From Clusia tigrina (lineage: Eukaryota > Arthropoda > Insecta > Diptera > Clusiidae), in assembly GCA_920105625.2 (NCBI GenBank), contig OV050031.1, forward strand, positions 226,844,194 to 226,908,193: DNA of 64,000 nucleotides, written 5' to 3'. A program made the translations under genes and the position numbers. Positions 35,701-46,320 of the stretch are shown in pieces; positions within the stretch are counted from its first letter, which is position 1; every line of letters starts with the position of its first letter. The notes under the pieces are model-generated. The model was not told where the DNA came from. It did no database searches and worked only from the letters and a program-made list of their open reading frames with translations.

Positions 35701-36755
35701 GGATCCCCCTCCTACAATATAGGAAGAATGTTGACTCCAGTCTTATCTTCAACAATATCTCCAAACTGAGTGGGGCAACTAGCTGGGGCGTTTAGACAAT
35801 GATACAAGCACTGTCTAGGGTCAGGGAGAGCAATACCTTCAATCTAGATAGTATCATACTCTCTTACATGCGGCTAGTAGGGTATTGAGATATCACTTGT
35901 CACTAATCTCTGGAGGCAGAAGATGGAAGAACAGTGTAATCTGCCCCTGATATGGGGGCTCGGTCTTAGTGCACTCGCAGATAACTGGGAACTCCTGATA
36001 ACTTGCTGGATATATCGATGTAGCATATCTATCACATCAGAGTGTTGCTAACCGCTTAGAAATAGGATACACATGTACCAGAAAATGATGTGGTATCACA
36101 ATGGGCCTTTATGTGTGCTCAAGTGTGCTTTTGGCACACTGGGCGGCCACTTCTACCTACCTACCTACCTACCACAAAATGAGATGTATGTATGTATGTA
36201 ACTTAACTAATAGACTAGAGTGACACCGACTGTTGCAATTACTGCACATTGAGCAACTTCAACTGGTTGATAAGTTGGCGTTCATTAGTACCTTGATCAA
36301 TATTTGGACTATTTCTGGGGTGGCTAAGGCAGCGCAATAGCTTTGATTGAGGCTGAACTGGAACCTAACTAGAAGTCTGCTCAATCTAGGCAAAAGTATG
36401 CTACTGCCCTCATGTCATATTTCAGTACGGAGAGTGGAAATAAGCGAAATTCTGTTGGCAAACAAAATCGAAGTGGCATCCAAAAATTGTTCCCTGTAGA
36501 ATCGACTGCAGAGGATTTCATCCACCTTCTCAAAATAGGTTTAGGCAGGCTTTGCCACGTATCAACCCACTTGTGTTTGTTAATCTTATCATTTACTAAC
36601 CATGCCTCCTCTTTTTCCAGTTTCAATCACATCAGTTGTTCCACATCCTGGTAATTGCGGCTGCGTTCGTGCACTACCATGGCATTTCCGAGATGGCTAT
36701 GTACCGCGTAACTGTAGGCGAATGCACGGTCCCTCACCAACCCATCACGTTCTAA
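32737..36755 (+). CDS. AdipoR: Adiponectin receptor / PAQR-family protein
   Basis: Coding exons are 32737-33042, 34060-34158, 34225-34577, 34646-34947, 35006-35085 and 36621-36755. They join in phase to 424 aa, near the usual AdipoR length. An acidic cytosolic N-terminus of about 190 aa leads into the conserved block [20 protein letters not shown], then seven hydrophobic segments. The zinc-site residues are H238 (in SFAFH), H384 and H388 (in HQLFH), with S234 and D255 at the same spacing as in human AdipoR1 (S187, H191, D208, H337, H341). These proteins are plasma-membrane receptors with a hydrolase-like zinc site tied to ceramide and lipid balance; in flies they act in insulin and germline signalling. 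The intron at 34578-34645 is GC-AG; all others are GT-AG. The last intron holds retrotransposon debris. Confidence 0.96.
33757..33903 (+). CDS. AdipoR: Alternative first coding exon of AdipoR
   Basis: Within AdipoR intron 1, an ATG at 33757 opens 49 codons, starting [15 protein letters not shown] and ending QIQIVEVN. It stops exactly in phase 0 at a GTTAGT donor (33904). Splicing to the exon at 34060 keeps the AdipoR frame and gives about 371 aa with a different, shorter N-terminus. A possible acceptor ends at 33710 and an initiator-like TCAGTT lies at 33625. If joined to exon 1 through 33711 the frame breaks, so it would be used as a first coding exon rather than an internal one. Confidence 0.5.
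34578..34645 (+). other. AdipoR: GC-AG intron in AdipoR
   Basis: The 68-base intron starts GCAAGT and ends TTTACAG. Only this boundary restores [15 protein letters not shown] across the junction. GC donors are a known minor class and usually have strong flanking matches, as here (TAA|GCAAGT). Confidence 0.85.
36090..36176 (+). mobile_element. Non-LTR retrotransposon 3' end in AdipoR intron 5
   Basis: GGTATCACAATGGGCC, then AAGTGTGC and GGCGGCCACTTC, ends in a CTAC repeat. The same order recurs at 49728-49800 (+) and 58376-58460 (-). Degenerate element sequence may extend upstream to about 35690. A separate ATGT run follows at 36187-36200. Confidence 0.55.
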
Positions 36756-36976
36756 ATTACAAAATTTCCGATGCTTTTTTTACAACAATTCATGATCAGA
36801 AACAATCCGCGGCAAACACACCCATTAGCAAAATTACACCCATATTTATACGATACATATTTTGTAGCGACTGCTGCCCAGCTCAGTGGTTGCCTTATCG
36901 GATCGAATTCCCTCATGCATACAAAAAAAGTGAAACATTTTGCGACATTTCGGTTAATTTGACAACAAACTTTCAA

Positions 36977-36982
36977 AATAAA
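36977..36982 (+). terminator. AdipoR: Polyadenylation signal AATAAA of AdipoR
   Basis: First canonical hexamer after the stop, about 220 bases downstream. Others may be used further on. Confidence 0.45.
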
Positions 36983-36999
36983 TTAAGAGTAGTGTACAA

Positions 37000-38238
37000 T
37001 TATTTTAAATATTTTACATTTAAAAGTTACTTTCATTGAAATTGATAGAAGAAGTTATGAATTTGCTAAACTACTTATGTATTCAACCTTATCTCGCTAT
37101 GTTTGTACATAATTGAAACGATCATTACATTTATTTACATCGGAGGTGCCCACCAGAAATTTCATGTGCTGCGACGTGGGCCCTCCTGGTTTACATCATC
37201 CGCTCGGGACTTTCAAAAGCCAATTCGATGTTCTAAATTAACGTTAAAGTGAGTTGCCGGAACATGCGCCAAGCTGCTAAAGTGTACACACGAGGATTAA
37301 ACAGTATTTTTTGCAATGAAGAATTCATCGTTTTCGTATTTGAAAGTCCGTCCCGTTGCATTAGAAGCATGGACTGCATTTCATCATTTGGAAAGAGTCT
37401 AAAATCTCGCGTTTTTATTACATTTATTTTTTGTTAATACTTTTAGAATTTGTTTCGGAAACGGTATTAAAACTCCCGCTCCTTGTGAATTTAACTTTAA
37501 AGTTGCAACCCACGTACACAATTTTTGAACTGACGTCACTGGCGCCGGCTCAAAGGGTGTCAAAGATTCTCATTCAGCCTAAAAAGTAATTTCACCGGGA
37601 CACCAATCTTTGTGTTTCCCCTCTTAAAAGCCATTCTATCTTTATATGGCGCAATTTCTAAACAAAAGTGTTACCCTTGTTAATAGCAGCATATTTTGGC
37701 ATTAGTATTTAAAGCAATTAAGTAGATTTATTTATTTGTTAATGGAGTTGAAAATTGTAAAATCTGAGATCTGTACAATCACACCATGTGCATACTAACG
37801 CAAAGCAATAATGAAGGTATATTAAGAGATACAGTTAACACGCTAACATTGTTTATTAGGAACTACCAAACGAGTCATAGAAATACAATTTATATCAAAA
37901 CAGCAGAAAGCAAACGAAGAATAAAGCATTCAAATAGAGCTCAAGAAAAACAAACTGCAAATTTGTGTTCTTTCGTCAATTGTTGGGGACATTTACGAAG
38001 AGAGACAGGGAGAGAGGGAATTCTCAACTGCGATATATTATATATTTGGGAGTATTACAGTCCAATATGCTTGTGGTAACTTGGACACGGCACTACGTCC
38101 TTCGCATTCGCTAGAATTTTTACCATGGAACAAATCGTAGTGGAGGCATAAATCGTAGAAACCTCTTATCATTCTTGTGGTGGAAGGGGTGGGGTGATCA
38201 TGGGAGAAGCGCTCTACATACAAACCTGTGTGAAAGGC
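37000..38238. other. Noncoding stretch downstream of AdipoR
   Basis: AT-rich, no gene or repeat recognised. Confidence 0.4.
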
Positions 38239-38462
38239 CAGAGAACACAGAGAAAAGAAACTTAAACGGCAAAGCAGACGGATGTTGTACACGAATCCAC
38301 TCAAAATCATGGTGAATCCTCTCAAAATCGTGGGGAATCCACTCAAAATCGTGGTGAATCCACTTAAAATCGTGGTGAATCCTCTCAAAATCGTGGTTAA
38401 TCCACTCAAAATAGTGGCGAATCCACTCAAAATCGTGGTGTGTCCTTTCTCTGTGTTCTCTG
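38239..38462 (+). mobile_element. hAT-like miniature element with internal 21-bp repeats, copy 2
   Basis: 224 bp bounded by CAGAGAACACAGAGAAA and its complement. Flanks TGAAAGGC (38231-38238) and CGAAAGAC (38463-38470) match at 6 of 8 positions, consistent with an old 8-bp target duplication. The left arm, including AACTTAAACGGCAAAGCAG, matches the complement of the right arm of copy 1. Inside are seven copies of a 21-bp unit (core ACTCAAAATCGTGGTGAATC), against three in copy 1. Confidence 0.75.
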
Positions 38463-38818
38463 CGAAAGACTAGTGATTTCTACAGAGATTGAATCTGTCG
38501 CTCTTCCTGGTAGAGTAATTCCACTACGACAATGAACGATTTATATGATTCCCTGGTAGCATGGTACAAAATATGGGATCTGAGTGTATTTAAGAAAAAG
38601 CCCATCAGAAATAAGCTTCATAAAACGAGGACTAGATGGCGTTAGCGAATTACCATTAAATTTTTAAAGCTTTATTGCGATAGAATATGTTCTAGTCTCG
38701 CCTTATCACTGAAAATAGTTTCATTCAATTGGTAAATGAAATTATTTATTCACTGTATGACAAAGGCGATGAACTAAACTGCGCAACCTTTTAAGTGATA
38801 ACGAGAGTTCGTTTATTC

Positions 38819-38950
38819 CTCCCAGAACCTTAGGAAGGAATGATGGTGTCGTTCTAAATATTTTCATGGAACCTCATTTCTTCCTGGAACCTTAGAAAAT
38901 AATGATGATGTCCGTTGCAAATATTTTAATGGAACCTTAGGCAATAATTA
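38819..38950. repeat. GGAACCTTAG minisatellite, left part
   Basis: GGAACCTTAG recurs at about 38824, 38885 and 38930, spaced by TGATGATGTCC and AATATTTT. Spacings of about 61 and 45 bp resemble the 63 and 46 bp of the matching array at 41236-41450. Confidence 0.8.
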
Positions 38951-39166
38951 GTTAGCCGGCTGCACAAAGCTGTAGCAAAGGGACACACTATCTTATCACT
39001 CACTCTTAGGAGGGATGATGGTAGTTATACTGAAAATGAGGAAGAAAAAGCTATGCTTCTCCTGAAAACTCACTTCCCAGGGTCCTTTGTGCGCAATGAA
39101 GAAATGGTGGCACAGTACACAGACTCAGAAATGAGTAGTGGACTATAGCAAAATCTATATGCACTA

Positions 39167-40797
39167 GTGACCGGCTAAAATGGGCCATCCACAGTTTAAA
39201 ACCATTCAAGTCACCAAGGGTGGAAGGTATCTTTCCAGCCCTGCTACAGAAGGGGTTAGATCTCATCTTCCAAGCGCTACTAAAAATAGTTAGAAGTAGT
39301 CTGACACTGGGCTATATACCAGTATCATGGAGGTGGGCCAAGGTAGTTTTCATCCCGAAGGCTGGGGAGAAGGATCCACTTCATCCCAAATCCTTCAGGC
39401 CAGTATGCCTAACCTCATTCATCTTGAAAACAGCCGAAAACAACTTCATCAGAACACAGATTCTGGCGTATGCAACCCTCCATCCGAACCAACAGGCATA
39501 TAGGGCAGGCAGATCTACTGAAACTACTCTGTATCAGTTGACGGAAACACTCCAGCAAGCCCTCGAGGACAAGCAGGTGGCGTTAGGGGCCTTTTTGGAC
39601 ATTGAAGGAGCCTTTGACAACACCTCATACGAGGCGGTGAGTAGGGCTCTTGTTTGTAAGGGGGTTGACTCTACCCTGTCCAATTGGATAGAACAAATGC
39701 TGAAATCCAGAACAGCCGAAGTATCCCTCACTTCAACAACCACAGTGGTTAATACTGTTCGAGGATGTCCGAAGGTTGGAGTACTATCTCCCCTGCTGTG
39801 GTGCCTTGTGGTGGACGAACTTCTCTGGGAATTAATAAACCTGGGTTTATGCTGTCAGGGATACGCTGACGACATACCAATTACATGCAGGGGAAAATTC
39901 GAGATTATACTATGTGAACTACTCCAATGTGGTTTAAGAATTACAGGTGATTGGTGCAACAGGATGGGGCTTAAAATAAACCCTATAAAAACTACTGTTG
40001 TCCCTTTCACGAGGAAATATAAACTCAAAAACCTTAAATCCATTAAACTAAATGGAGTGGAGATCAATGTGCAATCTGAAATAAAATTTCTAGGTATCAT
40101 ACTAGATAGAAAAATATCATGGAGGTCTCACATCAATTAGAAGAGGGCTCTGTATAGAATGACGAGGGCAGTAAACGGTCCTAAAAGTCTCATCGGGAGT
40201 CAGACGGTCGAAACTTTATCAAAGGCCATTCCAGACATATGTGTACCGAAGGACTTTACAAACACGCGCTACAACGTCACTAGGTTTTTTAGAACAGAGT
40301 GGAGCTACAAAAATGCTTGGAGAGGTCTCCGCGAAACCTACAGGTTAGATCAGTCCACGATCACCCGGTATACCGACGGGTCTCTCACAGAAAAGGGTTC
40401 CTGCGCGGGGGTATTTGGACCTAGACAGAGATACTATGAATCCCTAGGCAAATATACTAGCATCTTCCAGCCGGAAAACCACGCTATTGAGAGATGTGCA
40501 CATTTAAACATTGAAAGAGGTTACGAGCGCAAGAAAATTGCCATCTTATCGGATAGTCAAGCGGCCATTAGGGGACTTACCTCTTATCAGGTAAATTCGA
40601 AACTGGTATGGGAGTGCAGCAAAAAACTGAATGCTCTTGGCTCACGCAACAAAGTTGCCATTCTATGGGTTCCAGGACATACTGGCATAGAAGGTAACGA
40701 GATTGCCGACGAACTTCCAAGGAAGGGGGCTGCAACACCCTTTTTGGCCCAGAACCCTTCTGTGGTGTGGGCAAGGGCAAGCTGTTCAACCAGCTGA
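39167..40797 (+). pseudogene. LINE pol: reverse transcriptase and RNase H, broken
   Basis: The frame contains GYIPVSWRWAKVVFIPK, the palm motif FLDIEGAFD, GCPKVGVLSPLLW and the catalytic YADD. RNase H shows TDGS, an E in QPENHAIE, LSDSQAA and GNEIAD, so its acidic residues remain. Damage: stops before 39160, a TAG at 40138-40140 within the thumb, an apparent deletion near 40190-40200, and a frame change near 40745-40770. The frame has no ATG at its apparent start near 39220, which is GTG. It cannot make an intact enzyme. Confidence 0.85.
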
Positions 40798-41105
40798 GGA
40801 TCGATGAGGGACACCATAGGCACAAACATTGGGTTAACACACCAGACCTAAGGCTATCAAAGAGTCCGCTAGGGACATACCACCTAAAAAGGTTCGAATC
40901 ACTCATCAATCTCTCGAAGAATAATCTTAGGATGATGACAGGACACTGTAAACTGAACTCACATATGGTGAGGATGGGGGTCACCTCGGAAGGCTCCTGC
41001 AGATACTGTATGGAGGAAGAGGAGACTTCTTTACATGTGCTGATACAATGTCCGGCTCTCGCAGGAAATATTTGGGATTCTTCCAGGGCTCTGCCAGTGA
41101 TGTAA
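40767..41105 (+). pseudogene. LINE pol C-terminal knuckle domain, frameshifted
   Basis: This continues the RNase H frame after a shift. It includes LSKNNLRMMTGHCKLNSHM and the knuckle CRYCMEEEETSLHVLIQC, the usual end of ORF2 in this LINE group. It stops at 41105. Confidence 0.8.
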
Positions 41106-41235
41106 AACCTCTGGAGCCAAAACTTGTCATCACGTTTATCCAGAGGATAGGACTCAAAGATGTACTTTGAACATCTGATGGGGGCACAATAGATCGAAAG
41201 ATCGCGGTGCTTTAAATCCCCTACATAGTAATAAT

Positions 41236-41450
41236 AATAGGAAATAATGATGATGTCCTTTGCTATGATCATGGAACATTATTTCCTACTGGAACCTTAG
41301 GCAATAATGATTATGTCCTTTGCAAAATATGATCATGGAACCTTAGGAAATAATGATAATGTCCTTTGCAAAATATTTTCATGTAACATAATTTCCTCCT
41401 GGAACCTTAGCAAATAATAATGTCATCCTGAAAATATTTTGAATCATCTT
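41236..41450. repeat. GGAACCTTAG minisatellite, right part
   Basis: GGAACCTTAG occurs at 41291, 41337 and 41401, separated by AATAATGATGATGTCCTTTG and TATTTTCATG segments. Spacings alternate at about 46 and 64 bp. It is the continuation of 38819-38950 beyond the LINE. Confidence 0.8.
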
Positions 41451-43193
41451 CCAATATATTTTGCAACATGCATGCAAATGATCAAAAGCTACCAAGCATG
41501 CTTTCAAGATCGACGGATCGACTAACGACCTAATCTTCGGTCTACAACTAATCCTAGGAAAAAATATATAGGAATAAAATTGGAAAGCTCACAAAACTAA
41601 AGTAATCTACAAAGAACAGAGTAGTATGGATGCAAAGGACACATTGCCAGAGCTTCGAGACGTAAGTCCTAACTCACAATTCACACCAGAGATGCGAAAG
41701 TGAACACCAGGGGAACCTTGACATGAATTCTAGGTTTGTATGACAAAGGGAACTAACTGGCAAGTTGATCTGGACCTGGCAAAAGAATGTAACTCGCTTA
41801 CATGCACACATCCTTCATTGAGAGCGATCGTGTTCACGGCTTTTAGCACAACAGTCAAAGGGCATTATAAATTTCGTCTAATGACGATCAAACTTTAATA
41901 GGGTAATAGTCGCCGAACTGATGTCTTCAATGATATATCGAAGGCGAAACTGCGGTGTCGCAAGAAAGTCATTAAAGACGACTCTCCAACAAACATTTGA
42001 CAATAGTTGGGGAAAAATCTTCTGTAAATCTTGCAGCTGAATTGGATGGATTGTTTTGCACTTTTTGTGCCGCTGTTGACTTGATTTGCTCGCAAATTGC
42101 GTTAATGAGATTTTTATTGCAGACTTGGGCGGTTGGAGCTGAACCAAGTCTAAATTTGTCAAAGTTTTTATCGACTGGGGCGGCCATGGCAATTCGTTGT
42201 TTTGTGTTTGAATTGAGTGGTGCAATGATATAAATGGCCATGAGCACCCAGTCTGCGTATGTGTCCTTATTACTAATTTCACAAAAACACGAGCAATTGA
42301 TTACTCAGTGCACTTAATCGGTGCACTTAAGAACTTTTTGTTGTGGTTTTCCCGCTATAATTGAGATTTTCTTTGTTCACAGCCGATGAGAATCCATTCT
42401 TACTTTATTTCCTAAGTTTTTGGGTAATTCTCTTTGTCCAGAAGATTGTGGGTTTCGGATTCGGAATACATGGGCTCGAAATTGCCATCTAGTTTCTCAC
42501 AGAACCTCCATTAAGCCATGTGTCATTCTAAACCAGTCAGCGTCTTCTTGCTTCCGTGTTCCCAATATAGAATCTGAGTGGAATAAACTGTGTTGGGGCG
42601 ATGGCAAATATAGAACAACCGGGATTGGAGCGAATATCGCTAGCAAAACACAAAAAAAAACAAAAATAATCATTCCATAATTGAAAATACAACGGCTGAA
42701 ATTTGGCAAACTCATTTTTTGGACTGCCCCAGAGCCAAAAACACATTTAGCGGAAATAGACAAATTGAAAACGCCTAAAAAAGTGTGTCAAAATCGCGTC
42801 ATCGGAATGTCGAGCAAAGCAAATGTTACCGCAAAGGTCAACCACTTCCATTGTTGTTGTTGTTTCTCTTCTTCTTGTTAGTCGCGCTGCTCTTGATTGA
42901 AGCGTAGCTGTTGTTTGAGCGCGGGGGAACGCGGATGCACCGCAGAGCCGCCCATTAGCACGTCGAGGTGCTTTTTACATCTTTGCAAATTAGCGAGCGA
43001 AATCAATTTAACTATTTTACGGTTGTTTGCCCACGTAAATTGAGTTGATTCCTCCACTAACTTGCTCATGTCTACTGCGTCTGTTCTAAACTTTCAACAC
43101 GCAGCTTGCGCTGACCATACTAGGCTAGATTGGCCATTCAATTCTGGACAACTTGTTACATGTGCAATTGCCAAAAAGTAGCCTCTCAGCACA
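41451..43193. other. Noncoding stretch, no gene recognised
   Basis: A - strand ORF at 41972-42247 (91 codons) has coding-like composition but no recognisable domain. Confidence 0.35.
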
Positions 43194-43579
43194 TCAAAGC
43201 GACACTGCGACGAGAGAGTGGTTGATGGATTGTTCGCGCCTCCGCACTCGCATATCAACATTCTTTTTAGGAGCGTCCTTGGTCGGTGGACGCTCACGAG
43301 TTTCACCAACGTAAGCAGAGTCTCTCGCCTGCAATTTTTCATGCTGTCTTGACTTATGTCTTTTCGAACGGCACGTTCGCTTCCTTGTCCACACCAGCGT
43401 CATCGGCTCTAATACGCATTTTAAACGAATCGGCTGCGGTTCCTTAGTTGATGTATTTGTTGTTCCCATTGTTGTTGTTGTTGTTATTGTTGTGCCTTTT
43501 ATCATGTTAACAGGGCCGTTCGAACATTCACCATCGAACCTGTCAGCAGCGCCAGCTTTGTCTCTGTTGGAACTCGTCG

Positions 43580-43930
43580 CTATTGACAGAAACAAAGCGA
43601 TTTTGGAGCGCGGAAGGAAGTGGAGTGCCTGAAAGCCGCAGCATTCTGTCGACAACTGTGACGGGCGACGGTGTTAGCGCTTGTGCCTAAGTCTGCGAGT
43701 GTGGCTGCCGCTGCGCTCGCATGCTTGGCTTCGACTCCACCACCATTGCCTATTAATGATAATTCGAAGGTGTAGTTCAGTGCCATCTGCTGCGAGCTGC
43801 TGCTCGACGCTCGGATGCTGCTGACAGCTGAGTTCATGACTTGTTTGCGGACTGTGTTTGTTTGTTTGCTCGCTCGCTTCTTTGTTGATTCACAGTTTTC
43901 GCTTTCTCAGTCGATATTTTAATTGGTTTA
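43580..43930 (-). other. Candidate first exon on the - strand
   Basis: Read on - from about 43930, leader-like sequence (AAACAAACAAACACAGTCC) leads to an ATG at 43837 and a serine-rich frame of 85 codons. A second ATG in good context, CAGATGGCACTGAAC, lies 17 codons in. A further open - frame, 43194-43655, overlaps out of phase. No clear donor or domain, so the coding frame is undecided. It may be a leader exon only. Confidence 0.25.
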
Positions 43931-45500
43931 ATTAACCACCTTAGATTCCAGTTAGTTTCTTTGATTTTTCAAGGTCGTTCGGCTCTTCGTGTATTTGAGT
44001 GTTATGGTCAAGGCTGGTGTGGCCGATGGCTTTACCGTCTGAGCTGCGTGACAGACCACGGACCGCATTTTTGGTGCTGCGCACTCTTGAGAATCATGCA
44101 CAATGCACTCGGCTTCTTTGGTGTGTTTGGTTTGCTTCGGTGCGATGGTTTTTCAATGGAGATTAACATTTTCATTGACCTCTTTTCCATTGAACCGGAC
44201 TAGTTTCAGTTTACGTTTATAGGTGAAACCATTGAGAGCGCATTACAAAGGCAGCCGCTTAAGAATGCGCCAATGAAACTACAGCGTTGCAATGAAGAGT
44301 CAGCAAGGGGCGTTATTGGTGTGCGAGTGGGTCTCTAAGGGGATATGATAAGCATCGCAAGAGACTAGCCATGCATATGCATACTTTTCTGCGAACTGGT
44401 CTATTTAAAGCTGCGTGTGTTTCTTTGTTTATTACAGGTTTCATAAGGGATTCTAAGCTCGTCTGCTGTGTGGTGAATTATAATTGTTTGTCAGCTGGTT
44501 TTGGAAGGTGAGGCCATGTTGTCTCTTTGTCGAAGTGATGGGCAAAGGTACTTGGGTGCCAAATATGATCAAATGTGTACTGAAAGGCTAGTTCACAATT
44601 TAGTCGCGACGTATGCGGAAATTTTTTAGTTCATAAACTGAAAACTCATCAATTTTGCTTAGAAACTCATAGCTTAGAGGCCTGTGTGATTTGAATCTCT
44701 CCCACTCCCTGAAAGTTGGTATAAATAACTGATTCTGCCATATGAGGTGGTATCATTTTAAAATTACTCTACGACACATTTGAAGGGAGACTCTGATGAT
44801 AGGCTGTTGCTTAGTGTACTCACAAGCGGACAACTTAGTCATGATTGATTTAACTTCATCCACTTGACGAGAGTGTTTTAGATTCCAAGGCAAGTGACAA
44901 TGAGCTCTTTTAAATTGCATAAGTTAGACCACTTCCCTTACGACGTTAACAGCCACTGCCAGTCTCCCAATATCTCAAGGAATCTTACTCAAGGTTTCCG
45001 TAAGAATTGTCATATTACTAAACATCATGCTTCGTCCCATCAGCGTCTTTATATCTTGAAATATCTAAGACGAAATACCTCTAGCAAACTTTTATTTATG
45101 TTTACAAATATAAATAAATTTAAGCGTTCTTTAAGTTATTCCACTAAGTTCGCTAACACACGCGTATCAACCCTTTCAACCAAGTTCACAGCAAATTCTA
45201 AATAGAATTGCTTAAATCAGAATTAAACAAAGCATAAATAAAATCTTTATGTTACTAGTGCTAATATGGAATGGATGAAATGATTTCTGCCCACGTAAGA
45301 AGTCGAAATCGGAATTTATAATCAAGTTAAAAGTGATTTTTTGCGTTGTTGCTGCTGAGACAGTGACAAAATGAAAATCGAAGCGACAGGCAAAAGCGTT
45401 CGTGTCTTGAGTCTTTTGTTTCCGTGTTAACCCCTTTGGGGGAACTAATTAGCAATTACACGCTCTACGCGTAGACCCACAACAACCCAGCGTCCGCGAG
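43931..45500. other. Noncoding stretch, no feature recognised
   Basis: No convincing exon or repeat on either strand. Confidence 0.35.
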
Positions 45501-45589
45501 TTGAGTGATAAGACAATCCAACCACCAAATCAATTGATAAAATTCAAGTGAAGCGAATGTGCTGTCGTCATATTAATAAACCCAACAAA

Positions 45590-46320
45590 CACAGAGGCAG
45601 CAGCAGCCGCAACACCATCAACAACAACAGAGGCTCTGATCACCTGATGAAACACACGTAAGTCGACGGCAAATGCATAATTAATTATGTGCAAAATAAA
45701 GGAAAAAAGCCAACATGCTTCATTGTTGATCCCCGCGATTGGGCGGAATGCTTGGTTAGTGATAAAAACCAACCAAACACACAAAGTCGAAATCAAAATT
45801 AGAATCAGAAACATATTAGCAACAACAGCAGCAACAACAACGATAACAGCAACAGCAAAATAATTCGTTGCCTATTATGTAAATCAATACTTGAATGGGC
45901 AGCGTGTGTGTTTGTGTGTGTGCGGCGAGTGAGCGCGCCTTTATATATCAATATGAAGAATATGACAACAACAACAATTCACTAAAGTCATCACAACAGA
46001 ACACCGATAACAACAACAACAAGAATACATTGATTTAACATACGAGTAACATACTCACACTTCTAAATCGTTAGCACACTCACACTAACACTAAGTCAAT
46101 CCGTATGCACATGTGCACATGTGTGGATCTCGGATCTCGGATCTCGTAGCTACAATAAACTCAAAAGCGAATTTATTGACCTTCAAAATTCATCCGGAAG
46201 AACAGCGCACTACTAGCGAAGCTTAAAAGCAACAACTACAACGACAATAACCATAACAGCAGCCGCAGCAACAACAGAAACAACAACAACAAAAGCACAG
46301 ACACAGCCACTGACACCAAC
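45590..46320. repeat. AAC/CAG-rich low-complexity zone
   Basis: Repeated short runs of AAC and CAG, a (GT)n tract at 45905-45922, and CTCGGATCTCGGATCTCG near 46127-46145. It looks like fly leader or enhancer-type low-complexity DNA, not a coding exon. Confidence 0.55.

Larger units (their letters stand above)
38951..41235 (+). mobile_element. Decayed non-LTR retrotransposon (LINE) with RT and RNase H
   Basis: The order is a pre-RT segment with HFPGSF (from about 39013), reverse transcriptase (about 39167-40140), RNase H (about 40370-40745), a C-terminal CxxC...HxxxxC knuckle (about 40995-41050) and a 3' region with CACAATAGATC and GATCGCGGTG. It ends in TAATAA repeats. The combination of RT, RNase H and knuckle fits the LOA/R1/I group; the exact clade is uncertain. 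It is 5' truncated. It interrupts a minisatellite whose pieces flank it. Confidence 0.85.

Noticed and set aside
40890..40910. GGTTCGAATC resembling a tRNA B box
   Set aside because: It lies in LINE coding sequence and no cloverleaf can be formed around it.
40577..41272. 231-codon - strand ORF
   Set aside because: Shadow opposite the LINE RNase H and knuckle region.
41972..42247. 91-codon - strand ORF with coding-like composition
   Set aside because: No recognised motif, splice partner or promoter; not enough to call a gene.
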